This document shows positions 33,626-42,647 of a stretch of 64,000 bases of DNA, piece by piece. The stretch is from Bacteroidota bacterium (lineage in GTDB: Bacteria > Bacteroidota > Bacteroidia > Sphingobacteriales > Sphingobacteriaceae). Made by a program: the position numbers and the translations under genes. Numbering within the stretch: the first letter of the stretch is position 1; each line of letters opens with the position of its first letter. The notes beneath the pieces are model-generated. The model worked only from the letters and a program-made list of their open reading frames with translations. It did no database searches and was not told the DNA's origin. The DNA is taken from positions 62,001 through 126,000 of the forward strand of contig JAEYZM010000008.1 of the NCBI GenBank assembly GCA_023427985.1. The letters run 5' to 3'.

Positions 33626-35431
33626 TTGAAAAAGTTAATTGCGGCGATATTGTTTTTTCTGATTTTTCCTTTTTACCTAAAGGCGGGGAATAATATTGAC
33701 AGTCTCAAACAATTAATTGCAAGAAGTAAATCTCTTGAACAACAATTAGAATGGCATCATGAGATTTTGAAAATAGTAGCACGTTCTGATAAATCCATTT
33801 TAATGGAATCTGCAGAAAGTGCAATTGATGTTGCACAAAAAAACAATCGCAAAGATTTCGAATCGAAATACCGAACATCTTATGGTATGGCACTGTATTT
33901 TATGGGCGAAATGGATAAGGCATTGGAGCAGTATTTGAAAGCACTACGAATTGCAGAATCTATTGACGATAAAAAATTACAGTCGGCAACCCTCCATGAA
34001 CTTGGTGTTTTTTATAACAAAAACGGGATGCGTAAAAAAGCATTCGAAGCACAAAAAAAGTCTATTGCCCTCTCGGAATCCGTTAACGACAAAGACGGTG
34101 TTGCAAGAACATTAAATAGTTTAGGTGCATTGTATGAATACGAAGGGAATCTCGACAGCGCGCTTATCTGTTATACAGAATCAAATAAAATGTATTCTGA
34201 ATTGAAGAGTGATTTGGGGATGTCTTATGCATTGAACAACATCGGTTTAATTCATATTTATAAATCTGATTTTGCAAACGCCAAAAAATATTTATTTCAA
34301 TCATTAGCGCTGCGTAAAAAACTAAATGACATCAATGCTATTGCTATTTCATACATCAACATTGCTGAAATGTATGCTGCTAAAAAAGAGTATGCTAGTG
34401 CGATAGATTATGCAGGCCGATGTATTGCAATTGCAAGAAGAGTCAACTATTTGGAAATAATTTCCTACAGTTATCAATTTATATCCAATTGTTATACATC
34501 ATTGAACGACTATAAGAATGCATTGGATTATAGTATTAAACACCAACAATTAAAAGATAGCATTTTCAACAAATCTAAATCGGAACAGATTGCAGAGATG
34601 CAAACAAAATATGAAACCGAAAAGAAGGAACAGCAACTTACCATTCAGTCACTAGAGTTGAGCAGAAAGAATACGTATATTTTCGTAACATCGGCATTGT
34701 CTATTATCATTTTAATAATTTCTTTTCTTGCATATAATCGATATAAATTAAAACAAGAAGCGAAATTGCAAGCTGAAATAATTCGTCAGCAAGATTTAGC
34801 ATCCAAAGCAATCATTGAGGCAGAAGAGAATGAACGTAAGCGAATTGCTGGGGACTTACACGATGGTATTGGTCAAATGTTTTCGGCAGTAAAAATGAAC
34901 CTTTCAAGTATAAGCGATAAGATTGATTTCAGCGCTGAGCACTCTCAAATTATTTTTGAAAAAACAATTGCATTGGTGGATGAATCTTGTAAGGAAGTAA
35001 GAAATATTTCGCATAATATGATGCCAAATGTTTTATTGAAATCTGGATTAGCGAGTGCCATACGTGATTTTATTGAGAAGATTAATTCCGATCGATTAAA
35101 AGTGTATTTAGAAACTGAGGGTTTGAATGAACACATCGACGCGAATATAGAAGTGGTCTTGTATCGAGTAATTCAAGAGTTGGTGAATAATGTTATTAAG
35201 CATTCTGGAGCGGACCGATTAGATATACAATTGAATAAATTTGAGAAAGAAATTAGTGTTATTATAGAAGATAATGGTAGGGGATTTGATGCTAGTCAAA
35301 AAGATAAGTTCGAAGGTATAGGTTTGAAAAACATTATTGCAAGAGTTGAGTTTTTAAAAGGTGAGGTGGAATGGGATTCCTCGCCAGGAAGAGGCACGGT
35401 AGTGTCTATTCATATTCCCGTTGAAGCATAA
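33626..35431 (+). CDS. TPR-repeat sensor histidine kinase (HisKA_3 type), orphan
   Basis: The 601 residues show a signal peptide (about 1-20), an array of about six tetratricopeptide repeats (about 50-310, for example YNKNGMRKKAFEAQKKSIAL and ALNNIGLIHIYKSDFANAKK), coiled coil and one transmembrane helix (about 352-371). HisKA_3 follows with ENERKRIAGDLHDGIGQMFS (H412), then HATPase_c (ELVNNVIKHSGA, DNGRGFD, GIGLKNI). Such kinases signal to NarL/LuxR-type regulators, but none is adjacent. The start is a TTG, chosen because the signal peptide begins there and no ATG is available. The partner and signal are unknown. Confidence 0.88.
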   Translation: MKKLIAAILFFLIFPFYLKAGNNIDSLKQLIARSKSLEQQLEWHHEILKIVARSDKSILMESAESAIDVAQKNNRKDFESKYRTSYGMALYFMGEMDKALEQYLKALRIAESIDDKKLQSATLHELGVFYNKNGMRKKAFEAQKKSIALSESVNDKDGVARTLNSLGALYEYEGNLDSALICYTESNKMYSELKSDLGMSYALNNIGLIHIYKSDFANAKKYLFQSLALRKKLNDINAIAISYINIAEMYAAKKEYASAIDYAGRCIAIARRVNYLEIISYSYQFISNCYTSLNDYKNALDYSIKHQQLKDSIFNKSKSEQIAEMQTKYETEKKEQQLTIQSLELSRKNTYIFVTSALSIIILIISFLAYNRYKLKQEAKLQAEIIRQQDLASKAIIEAEENERKRIAGDLHDGIGQMFSAVKMNLSSISDKIDFSAEHSQIIFEKTIALVDESCKEVRNISHNMMPNVLLKSGLASAIRDFIEKINSDRLKVYLETEGLNEHIDANIEVVLYRVIQELVNNVIKHSGADRLDIQLNKFEKEISVIIEDNGRGFDASQKDKFEGIGLKNIIARVEFLKGEVEWDSSPGRGTVVSIHIPVEA

Positions 35432-35487
35432 ATTAGATTTTACAGATTAACGAATTAGCATTATTTTCGCAAAAAATAAATAGAGAT

Positions 35488-35700
35488 ATGGCAGATATAC
35501 AGATAGGTAATAATTGGGATAAAATTAGAATTAAGATTAAGCGTAAGTATAGAGACTTAACAGATGCTGAGTTAAGTTATACGCCAGGTAATGAAGAGGC
35601 TTTGATTACTAATTTGATGAAAGCCATTAGAAAGGATAGAAAGTACGTGGAGTTTATGCTTAAAAAGATGAGCATAAATATGGATACCAACCGCTTGTAA
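35488..35700 (+). CDS. Small CsbD-like protein
   Basis: The 70-residue basic protein has the CsbD pattern NWDKIRIKIKRKYRDLTDAEL, followed by YTPGNEEALITNLMKAIRKDR where CsbD proteins have YxEGKxDELLGRLQxKxGK. CsbD proteins are small stress-induced proteins of unknown mechanism. The similarity is moderate. It lies 57 bp after the kinase gene and is followed by a hairpin at 35714-35739. Confidence 0.6.
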   Translation: MADIQIGNNWDKIRIKIKRKYRDLTDAELSYTPGNEEALITNLMKAIRKDRKYVEFMLKKMSINMDTNRL

Positions 35701-35707
35701 TACAGCA

Positions 35708-35739
35708 ATAAAAAAGGGCGATGCTAACACATCGCCCTT
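35708..35739. terminator. Terminator between convergent genes
   Basis: AAGGGCGATG and CATCGCCCTT pair over a 6-nt loop. The T-run is good on the minus strand (for the M13 gene) and weak on the plus strand. Confidence 0.75.
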
Positions 35740-35758
35740 CGTATTTTAAAAAATTTTC

Positions 35759-37795
35759 TTACCAAACTTTCACGCGTTCTGCTTCTGGTCTCCACATTTT
35801 ATCACCCTCGTTTACACCAAAGGCTTCGTAAAATTCAACCATATTCATCAAAGGACCATTGGTTCTGTGCACACCTGGAGAGTGTGGGTCAGTAACGATT
35901 CTTTGCATTAAGTTTTCTTTAGTAATGTTTTGGCGCCAAACTTGAGCCCAACCAAAAAAGAAACGTTGCTTAGCTGTAAAGCCATCGATTTTCGCATTCT
36001 TTTTAGCTTCCTCAGTTCTGCTGTAGGCATCGTATGCAATGCTCAATCCACCTAAGTCGGCGATGTTCTCGCCCAATGTTAATTCGCCGTTTACATGAAC
36101 GGTATCTAGTACCGTAAATGCATTGTACTGTTTTACAATTGCACCCGTTTTTTCTTGGAAACGTTTGTAGTCTTCTGGCGACCACCAATTTTTCAAATTG
36201 CCTTCTTTATCGAACTGACAACCTTGATCGTCGAAACCGTGCGTCATCTCATGTCCTATTACAGCACCAATACCACCGTAATTAATTGCATCGTCTACCT
36301 CCGGATCAAAGAATGGGAATTGTAAAATACCTGCAGGGAATACAATTTCATTGATCGTTGGATTGTAATATGCATTCACTGTATAAGGTGTCATGCCCCA
36401 CTCTGTTTTATCAACTGGTTTGCCCAATTTATCAATCATAATATTGTAGGCAAATTCATTTGCAGCTAAGACATTTCTAGCATATGAATCTTTTGTGATA
36501 CTAAGTTTTGAATAATCGCGGAATTTATCTGGGTAACCAATTTTAGTAATGAACACATCTAATTTAGCAATCGCTTGCTTCTTAGTACTGTCGCTCATCC
36601 AATCCAATTTGTTGATACGTTCGCGATAAACATCTTGCATATTGTTTACCATTTCAAGACATCTTTTCTTTGCATCTTCTGAGAAATATTTTTTAACATA
36701 AACTTCTCCCAATGCCTCTCCTAATCCATTATCGATGTCGTTCAATACTCTTTTCCAACGCGGTTTCATTTCTTTTGCACCATTCATTACACGCTCGTTG
36801 AAATCGAAACTCTCTTGTACAAAAGCATTGTTTAATTTATCGGCCATCGATCCAACTAAATGCCATCTTAAATAAGTCTTCCAAGCATCTACCGATTCTG
36901 TTGTAATTAATTTATCCAATGCTTTTAAGAAGTTTGGCTGACCAACAATAAATTCATCTTGAGATTTTAAATTTAATCGTTCAAAATGTTGTTGCCAATT
37001 GATGTTGGGTGTCAACTTGTTCACATCGGCAATCTTCATTTTATTATAATTCGCTTCTGGATCTCTTAATTCCACTTTGGTTTTAGAAGCCTTAGCTAAT
37101 GCTGTTTCAATGCGCATGATGGTAGCGGCATTTGTTTTTGCCGATGTTGCATCATCGCCCATTAGTGCAAACATGTTCTCCAAATGTTTCACATAAGCAG
37201 TTCGTATTTCTTTTGAACGTGCATCGTTCCCCAAGTAATAATCTCTATCTGGTAGACTCAAGCCACCTTGGTCAACGTAAGCAATATGTGCAGCTGAATT
37301 TTTTAAATCTTGGTACACATAAAAACTAAATAAGGGTGCCAAAAATTGTTTTTGCATGGAAGCAGCAACTTTTAACATATCGTCTTTTGATTTAATGCTA
37401 GATATTGCATCTAATTCCGTTTTGATTGCCGATATACCTTTAGATTCTATACCTGCAGAATCCATAGCGCTGAAATAAAAATCTCCAACTTTTTGTTCGT
37501 TTGTTCCTTCTTTCGATTCTTTTGAAGAAAGCTCATCTAACAATACTTTTAATTTTTTATACGTATTGTCTTGTAAAATATTGAAAGATCCCCAACGAAC
37601 TTCTGATCCTGGAATCGGATTGTTTTTAATCCATGCTCCATTTGCATAATGATAAAAGTCGTCTTGAGGTCGTACCGTGGTATCGATATTTGCTAAATCG
37701 ACACCTTTAATTTTACTTTCCTTGTTGGTACTACATGCGCTAAACATTATTGCTCCTGCAATAAATGCTGTTGCTAATAGTTTTTGATTTTTCAT
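35759..37795 (-). CDS. M13-family (neprilysin/PepO-type) metallopeptidase, lipoprotein
   Basis: The 678 residues begin with a lipoprotein signal (MFSACS, cysteine near residue 20). The N-terminal half is the M13 all-helical domain. The catalytic domain has GHEMTHGFDD (H515, E516, H519) and the third ligand in GENIADLGG (E576), plus NAYYNPTINEIVFPAGIL. The end MWRPEAERVKVW matches the conserved C-terminus of the family. It cleaves oligopeptides outside the cytoplasm. Usual length and all key residues are present. It is a single gene. Confidence 0.95.
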   Translation of the reverse strand: MKNQKLLATAFIAGAIMFSACSTNKESKIKGVDLANIDTTVRPQDDFYHYANGAWIKNNPIPGSEVRWGSFNILQDNTYKKLKVLLDELSSKESKEGTNEQKVGDFYFSAMDSAGIESKGISAIKTELDAISSIKSKDDMLKVAASMQKQFLAPLFSFYVYQDLKNSAAHIAYVDQGGLSLPDRDYYLGNDARSKEIRTAYVKHLENMFALMGDDATSAKTNAATIMRIETALAKASKTKVELRDPEANYNKMKIADVNKLTPNINWQQHFERLNLKSQDEFIVGQPNFLKALDKLITTESVDAWKTYLRWHLVGSMADKLNNAFVQESFDFNERVMNGAKEMKPRWKRVLNDIDNGLGEALGEVYVKKYFSEDAKKRCLEMVNNMQDVYRERINKLDWMSDSTKKQAIAKLDVFITKIGYPDKFRDYSKLSITKDSYARNVLAANEFAYNIMIDKLGKPVDKTEWGMTPYTVNAYYNPTINEIVFPAGILQFPFFDPEVDDAINYGGIGAVIGHEMTHGFDDQGCQFDKEGNLKNWWSPEDYKRFQEKTGAIVKQYNAFTVLDTVHVNGELTLGENIADLGGLSIAYDAYSRTEEAKKNAKIDGFTAKQRFFFGWAQVWRQNITKENLMQRIVTDPHSPGVHRTNGPLMNMVEFYEAFGVNEGDKMWRPEAERVKVW

Positions 37796-37874
37796 TCTCT
37801 ATTGTTTGATTTGATTTTTACGTATGAAGTTTGAAATTACCTATAATAATTAGGAATTGAAAAATGCATTAATA

Positions 37875-37901
37875 TTGTTACAAGTAATTTTATTACTTTT
37901 G
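37875..37901 (+). promoter_or_regulatory. Promoter TTG-N16-TACTTTTG of the nuclease gene
   Basis: TACTTTTG (37894-37901) ends 3 nt before the ATG at 37905. This predicts a near-leaderless mRNA and argues for that ATG over one 16 codons upstream, which lies before the box. Confidence 0.5.
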
Positions 37902-37904
37902 TGC

Positions 37905-39545
37905 ATGAAAATCAAGTTATTACTCGCATCTACCGCATTGCTATTGTTAAATTTAGCTGAGCTTAATGCTCAAGTTTTATTAAACAAAAGTAGTATCCAA
38001 TTTAATCCAGCAACGGAGCTTTCAAAAGATAGTTTTGATTTAAAGATTTACAACAACACATCGGAACAAATCAAAATTTCTGAAATTACAGGATTCAGCA
38101 TTTATAATTTCAAAGCTTTTACAAGTCAAATTATTGATAGTACGATACAGGTAAATGATTCAGGTCTTGTGAGAATATATTTTAAACCCAATCAAAATAT
38201 ATTATATAATTCTGAATTGTTTGTTAAAACACAACCTGAAATGTATTCTTTTAGTGTCGATGTAAAAGCGCAGGGCAAATTTTCTAATACCTATTACAAC
38301 GCAACAGAAAATTTGGCACAGGATGCACTTAAAACATCATTAAAATCAATCATCTCTGCTGGTTATGTTTCTTTAGGATACAATACTGCAAGAGATAAAA
38401 TGTTTATGGAGTTTGACAATAAAAGAGTGAATGGCCAAGGGGCAAGTAGTAATACTTTAGAATGTGTGTATACGGGTCGACAAGTAGTAGGATATACATC
38501 GAGAACAGATGCACAAACGACGAGTGACCCTTCAAAAAATTTCAATACAGAACATACATTTCCTCAAGGTTTTTTTAATCAAGCTGAACCAATGCGTTCC
38601 GATTTATTTCATTTATTTCCTACGGATGGACCTGCTAATAATAGTCGCGGAAACTATCCATTTGGAATAGCTAGTCAACCTTATCAAAACGACAATATAA
38701 ATTCACCTTCACATTTGGGTGCAAATAATTTATATGAACCAAGAGATGCACAAAAAGGTAGAACTGCTCGTGCAATGATGTATTTTGTGATTCGTTATTC
38801 CGATTATTCTAATCATTTTGCTCCTCAAGAATCCATATTAAAAACATGGCATAAACAGTTTTTACCAGATGCTATTGAGATGAAAAGAAATGCCGATATA
38901 GCATTATTGCAAAAAAACAGAAACCCATTTATTGATTACCCACAATTTATTGATCGTATAAATAATATCATTGGAACTTCTACAGCAACAACTATTAACG
39001 ATATATACTACATCGATACAATAAACACCATAAAGTTTTCAGATACCTTAGATTCGGTTCGAGTATTAATCCCAGTTGTAAATACAGGAACAACTACTGT
39101 TCAATTGCAAAACATTCAATCAAATTCAAGTTTGATTCAAATTACAAATAACACGCTTAGCCTTAACAGCGGAGATGCTGCATACATACCTTTAAATATT
39201 ATATGTAAAGACACCTCTGGTAATTTTACAGGAAGCATAAACTTTATCACGAACTATTCTGCGACTATTAATTCCATTCAAATTAATTTTAATATAGAAA
39301 AGACCATTGTTGGCGTTAATGTGGAAAAGTCGAAATCATTCAGTGTTTATCCGAACCCTTCAAATGGTCAATTTCAAATTCTAAGTACAGTAACTACAAA
39401 AATTGATGTATTCAATAGTGTAGGGCAAAAAATCAAGGAGTTAGAACTTGTGAATGGAAAGAACAACATCGACCTAAGTTATTTAGCTCAGGGCATCTAT
39501 TTATTAAAAGCAGAAGACACCTTAACTAAAATTATTATTCAATAA
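37905..39545 (+). CDS. Secreted endonuclease I (EndA-type) with T9SS sorting domain
   Basis: From the ATG at 37905 the protein has 546 residues and begins with a signal peptide (MKIKLLLASTALLLL to NAQ). A beta-sandwich of about 110 residues follows. The nuclease domain then has NTEHTFPQGFF, MRSDLFHLFPTDGPANNSRGN and YEPRDAQKGRTARAMMYF, the pattern of endonuclease I (His-Me finger), which cuts DNA and RNA. A second beta domain and a type A sorting domain (VYPNPSNGQFQILST to GIYLLKAEDTLTKIIIQ) close it. It probably feeds on or removes extracellular DNA. The stop overlaps the next start by 1 nt. Confidence 0.92.
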   Translation: MKIKLLLASTALLLLNLAELNAQVLLNKSSIQFNPATELSKDSFDLKIYNNTSEQIKISEITGFSIYNFKAFTSQIIDSTIQVNDSGLVRIYFKPNQNILYNSELFVKTQPEMYSFSVDVKAQGKFSNTYYNATENLAQDALKTSLKSIISAGYVSLGYNTARDKMFMEFDNKRVNGQGASSNTLECVYTGRQVVGYTSRTDAQTTSDPSKNFNTEHTFPQGFFNQAEPMRSDLFHLFPTDGPANNSRGNYPFGIASQPYQNDNINSPSHLGANNLYEPRDAQKGRTARAMMYFVIRYSDYSNHFAPQESILKTWHKQFLPDAIEMKRNADIALLQKNRNPFIDYPQFIDRINNIIGTSTATTINDIYYIDTINTIKFSDTLDSVRVLIPVVNTGTTTVQLQNIQSNSSLIQITNNTLSLNSGDAAYIPLNIICKDTSGNFTGSINFITNYSATINSIQINFNIEKTIVGVNVEKSKSFSVYPNPSNGQFQILSTVTTKIDVFNSVGQKIKELELVNGKNNIDLSYLAQGIYLLKAEDTLTKIIIQ

Positions 39546-39892
39546 TGAATATCGAAGAAATTAGAGAATACTGTTTGTCGAAACCATATACTGAGGAGGG
39601 ATTTCCTTTTGATGAAGACACCTTGGTATTTAAGGTTTTCGGGAAAATGTTTTTACTTATTTCTTTGTCGAATCCAGATAGTATAAATGTTAAATGTGAA
39701 CCGGAATTAGCCATCGAATTACGTGAAAAATATTCAGAAGTAATTCCGGGTTATCATATGAATAAAAAACTTTGGAATACGGTGTTTGTGAATGGTAGTA
39801 TCAAATCGAAGGAGCTTCAGGGGATGATTGACCATTCGTATCAGGAAGTGGTAAAGACACTGCCTAAAAAAACTCAAGCTTTAATTAAATAA
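39545..39892 (+). CDS. MmcQ/YjbR-family protein
   Basis: The 115 residues fit the MmcQ/YjbR fold: MNIEEIREYCLSKPYTEEGFPF, VFKVFGKMFLLI, LREKYSEVIPGYHMNKKLWNTV and LQGMIDHSYQEVVKTLP. Members resemble DNA-binding double-wing domains, but their function is unsettled. It is coupled to the nuclease gene by a 1-nt overlap. Its end overlaps the convergent tolC-like gene by 12 bp. Confidence 0.88.
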   Translation: MNIEEIREYCLSKPYTEEGFPFDEDTLVFKVFGKMFLLISLSNPDSINVKCEPELAIELREKYSEVIPGYHMNKKLWNTVFVNGSIKSKELQGMIDHSYQEVVKTLPKKTQALIK

Positions 39893-41278
39893 GTTTCCTA
39901 ACACCCATCTTTTTTTAACATACAACTGATGGTATTTGGCAGTAAGACTTATTAAACTCAATTGCGATTGAATAAGGGTTATTTCTCTGGAATTAATTAA
40001 AAACACAGAGCTTTCTCCATTTCTGAATTTAGTGATTTCTGCTTCCAGCATTTTTGTGTTGTTCTCTACAACAGATGTGTATAAATTCAATTGCCTTTGT
40101 GTATTGATGAGTTCTTGTTGTATGCTATTGGCTTTGTTTTGCAAGTCGTATTTTTTTAAATCTCTTAGCCATGTGTTTTCCGAGATTTTGATTTTTGTTT
40201 TTCGCAACTCTCCTCTTTCCTTTCTTAAAAATAATGGATAGGTCAAACTCATACCCCATTTCACATTTTGTGTATTCAATCCGTCCCATGGAATTGAATT
40301 AACCGGTTCGTTCAAAAAATTATATTTAAGATTTAACTCGGGCTTGAATTTCTCTGCATTTAATCTTCTATCAAGTTCCAAATCTTTTAACTTGAATTCG
40401 TATAATTTCATGATCGGATGATCGTTAGCGATTTCAAAATTCATTTGAATAACACTGTCTACAATCGTTAATAATCTGCTATCATTAACTTCAGGCGCTT
40501 TCACACTATCGCTTAATTCTAATGGAGCGTTGTCTTCATACCACAAGTAGGTTGCAAGCATCAATTGTTTGTCGCGTAAATTTTGTTCGGCATCAATTTT
40601 TGCAAATAAGCGAGTCTGATATTGAATGTAAGATTCTAAGGTGTCAATAGCAGGATTATCACCTAAGATGAAACTCGACTTAATAGATTGATACCGAACA
40701 AAAGCTAAATCTGCAGCTTGATTTTGTACGTTTAATTGATGATAAGCAGCGACCCAATTCCAATACGCTTGCATAGCATCTAGGATTAGATCGTTGAGCA
40801 TGTTTTGTTGTTCGTAAACAGAATACTGTTCAAACAATTTTGCTTTTTTCAAAGCAGTTCTGCGCTCATCAATATAGAGGCCTTGTATTAATGATGCTGA
40901 GATACCTGCATTTGCTAATCCATTATACGGTACTTTATTTTCTGGATTTAAATTCGTTCCTGCATTTTGCTGAAAGCCCGCAAATACCTCTAATCCATAC
41001 CATGTTGGAATTTTCAAACCAGCATCTAATAATGAATAATAGTTTTTAGAATCGTAATTTTTTTCATCGAGATAGGAGTATAATTTTGGATCAAATCCGC
41101 CTCTTGATGATAATACATTTGCTTTCGCATTATCAATTACCAATTGAGATTGCTTAGCAATGGGATGAAATTTTTTCACATAGTACAAATACGCATCGGG
41201 TGCAAATACTATGTTTATGTTTTGCGCAAAAATATTCTGAGAAATAACAAACACCAATAGGAATAATAATTTCTTCAT
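39881..41278 (-). CDS. TolC-family outer-membrane efflux protein
   Basis: The 465-residue protein has a signal peptide (about 1-18) and two outer-membrane-efflux repeats of long helices, for example YRLNLYTSVVENNTKMLEAE-like and QAYWNWVAAYHQLNVQNQA segments. It would form the outer-membrane channel for the exporter encoded just upstream. It is the third gene of an operon; its ATG overlaps the stop of the HlyD gene by 1 nt. Confidence 0.88.
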   Translation of the reverse strand: MKKLLFLLVFVISQNIFAQNINIVFAPDAYLYYVKKFHPIAKQSQLVIDNAKANVLSSRGGFDPKLYSYLDEKNYDSKNYYSLLDAGLKIPTWYGLEVFAGFQQNAGTNLNPENKVPYNGLANAGISASLIQGLYIDERRTALKKAKLFEQYSVYEQQNMLNDLILDAMQAYWNWVAAYHQLNVQNQAADLAFVRYQSIKSSFILGDNPAIDTLESYIQYQTRLFAKIDAEQNLRDKQLMLATYLWYEDNAPLELSDSVKAPEVNDSRLLTIVDSVIQMNFEIANDHPIMKLYEFKLKDLELDRRLNAEKFKPELNLKYNFLNEPVNSIPWDGLNTQNVKWGMSLTYPLFLRKERGELRKTKIKISENTWLRDLKKYDLQNKANSIQQELINTQRQLNLYTSVVENNTKMLEAEITKFRNGESSVFLINSREITLIQSQLSLISLTAKYHQLYVKKRWVLGNLFN

Positions 41279-42645
41279 TATTTTTCTTCTTTTACAGGTG
41301 TATTATTCTGATTCAAACTAATTTCATTTTTATAATAATCAGGAGGGAAACCATTTAGATTTCTCCATATCTCATAACCTATGCGAACATCCTTAAACAA
41401 TGTAATACAAGAAGCACCAGAACCAACTCTAATTTCATTTGGCCATGCTTGATCGTTCGGATCTTGGGCTACCATCACTCTGTATTTTCCATTCTCCGAA
41501 ATGATGTTATCAATAGCAACGATTACACCACCGAAAGTTCCATACGAAGAATTCGGCCAACCACTAAATACAATTGCTGGCCATCCATCAAATGCCATAC
41601 GTACTTTATTGCCCACTTGTACCAATGGCATATCTTGAGGTAATACATACATTTCTATTGCCAATTTATATTCAGCTGGCATAATGGTTAGAATAGGCTC
41701 TGCTGCATTTAAAGTTTCACCAATACCACTCTTAAATAATTTTGTAATGTATCCATCTTGTGTAGAAATCACATAATAATTTCCAGCACGAACCAAATAA
41801 TTCGAATATTGATTCTGCATTTTAGTTACATCCACTTCTGCATCGTAAAGCGATGACATGGCCGTATACTTATCCGACTCGGCTTTTGATAGTTTGTCGA
41901 TGTATTGATTCCTAATAGAGTTGTACTCCACCTTAGCATTAATTAACTGATTCTTCGAGGCCAATAAATTGTTTTGTGCCGAGATTTTTTTTGCCTGAGC
42001 TTCTTGCAATTTTAATTTTCTTGCTTCTAATTCGGTTAAAGATTTCAAACCTTCTTTATACAATTTCTCCATACGTTGTAATTGTTCTGCTGAAATATTT
42101 AGGTTTGTATTTGCTGCCTCTAGTTCTATACTGTCGGTTTTGATTTTTAAATATGCCTGCTCAATATAATTTTTTGCTTGTTCTAATTTAAGCTTCTGTG
42201 TATTATTCAAAGCTTCGATCTGGTTATCTAAGGCCTTGATTTTTTCGATATATGATTCTACCGATAATTTTTTTGAATTGATCTGTTGCTTCGTACGATC
42301 TAATAACAGAGGGTCAAAGTATTCGTCTTTTATCTCTGATAAGATCAATAAAGTGTCTCCTTTCTTTACATACGAACCTTCTCTCACATACCATTTTTCA
42401 ATTTTACCTGCTATAATTGAGTTTATTGTTTGTGGTCGCTGATTAGGACTCAAAGTAGTTACATAACCTCTGTTGCGAATATTTTGCGTCCACGGTAAGA
42501 ACATGATGATGACAATAAAACTAAATACTATCATCAATAATCTGGCAAATATTCTCTGTGGTTTAGAACTTTTTATTCTACACCAAGCATTATACTTGTT
42601 CAGATCCACATACTGATCAATTCTATTGTCGCTAATGTTTAACAT
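41278..42645 (-). CDS. HlyD-family membrane fusion protein
   Basis: The 455 residues contain one transmembrane helix (about 32-50) and a lipoyl-like half motif KIEKWYVREGSYVKKGDTLL. A long alpha-helical hairpin (about 120-280) and the barrel part TQDGYITKLFKSGIGETLNAAEPILTI-like region (in pieces) follow. It links the inner-membrane exporter to the TolC-type channel. It lies between the ABC gene (2-nt gap) and the TolC gene (1-nt overlap). Confidence 0.9.
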   Translation of the reverse strand: MLNISDNRIDQYVDLNKYNAWCRIKSSKPQRIFARLLMIVFSFIVIIMFLPWTQNIRNRGYVTTLSPNQRPQTINSIIAGKIEKWYVREGSYVKKGDTLLILSEIKDEYFDPLLLDRTKQQINSKKLSVESYIEKIKALDNQIEALNNTQKLKLEQAKNYIEQAYLKIKTDSIELEAANTNLNISAEQLQRMEKLYKEGLKSLTELEARKLKLQEAQAKKISAQNNLLASKNQLINAKVEYNSIRNQYIDKLSKAESDKYTAMSSLYDAEVDVTKMQNQYSNYLVRAGNYYVISTQDGYITKLFKSGIGETLNAAEPILTIMPAEYKLAIEMYVLPQDMPLVQVGNKVRMAFDGWPAIVFSGWPNSSYGTFGGVIVAIDNIISENGKYRVMVAQDPNDQAWPNEIRVGSGASCITLFKDVRIGYEIWRNLNGFPPDYYKNEISLNQNNTPVKEEK

Positions 42646-42647
42646 TG

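Noticed and set aside
37857..37904. Upstream start of the endonuclease I gene
   Set aside because: The -7 box lies downstream of it, and the signal peptide begins properly at the ATG at 37905.
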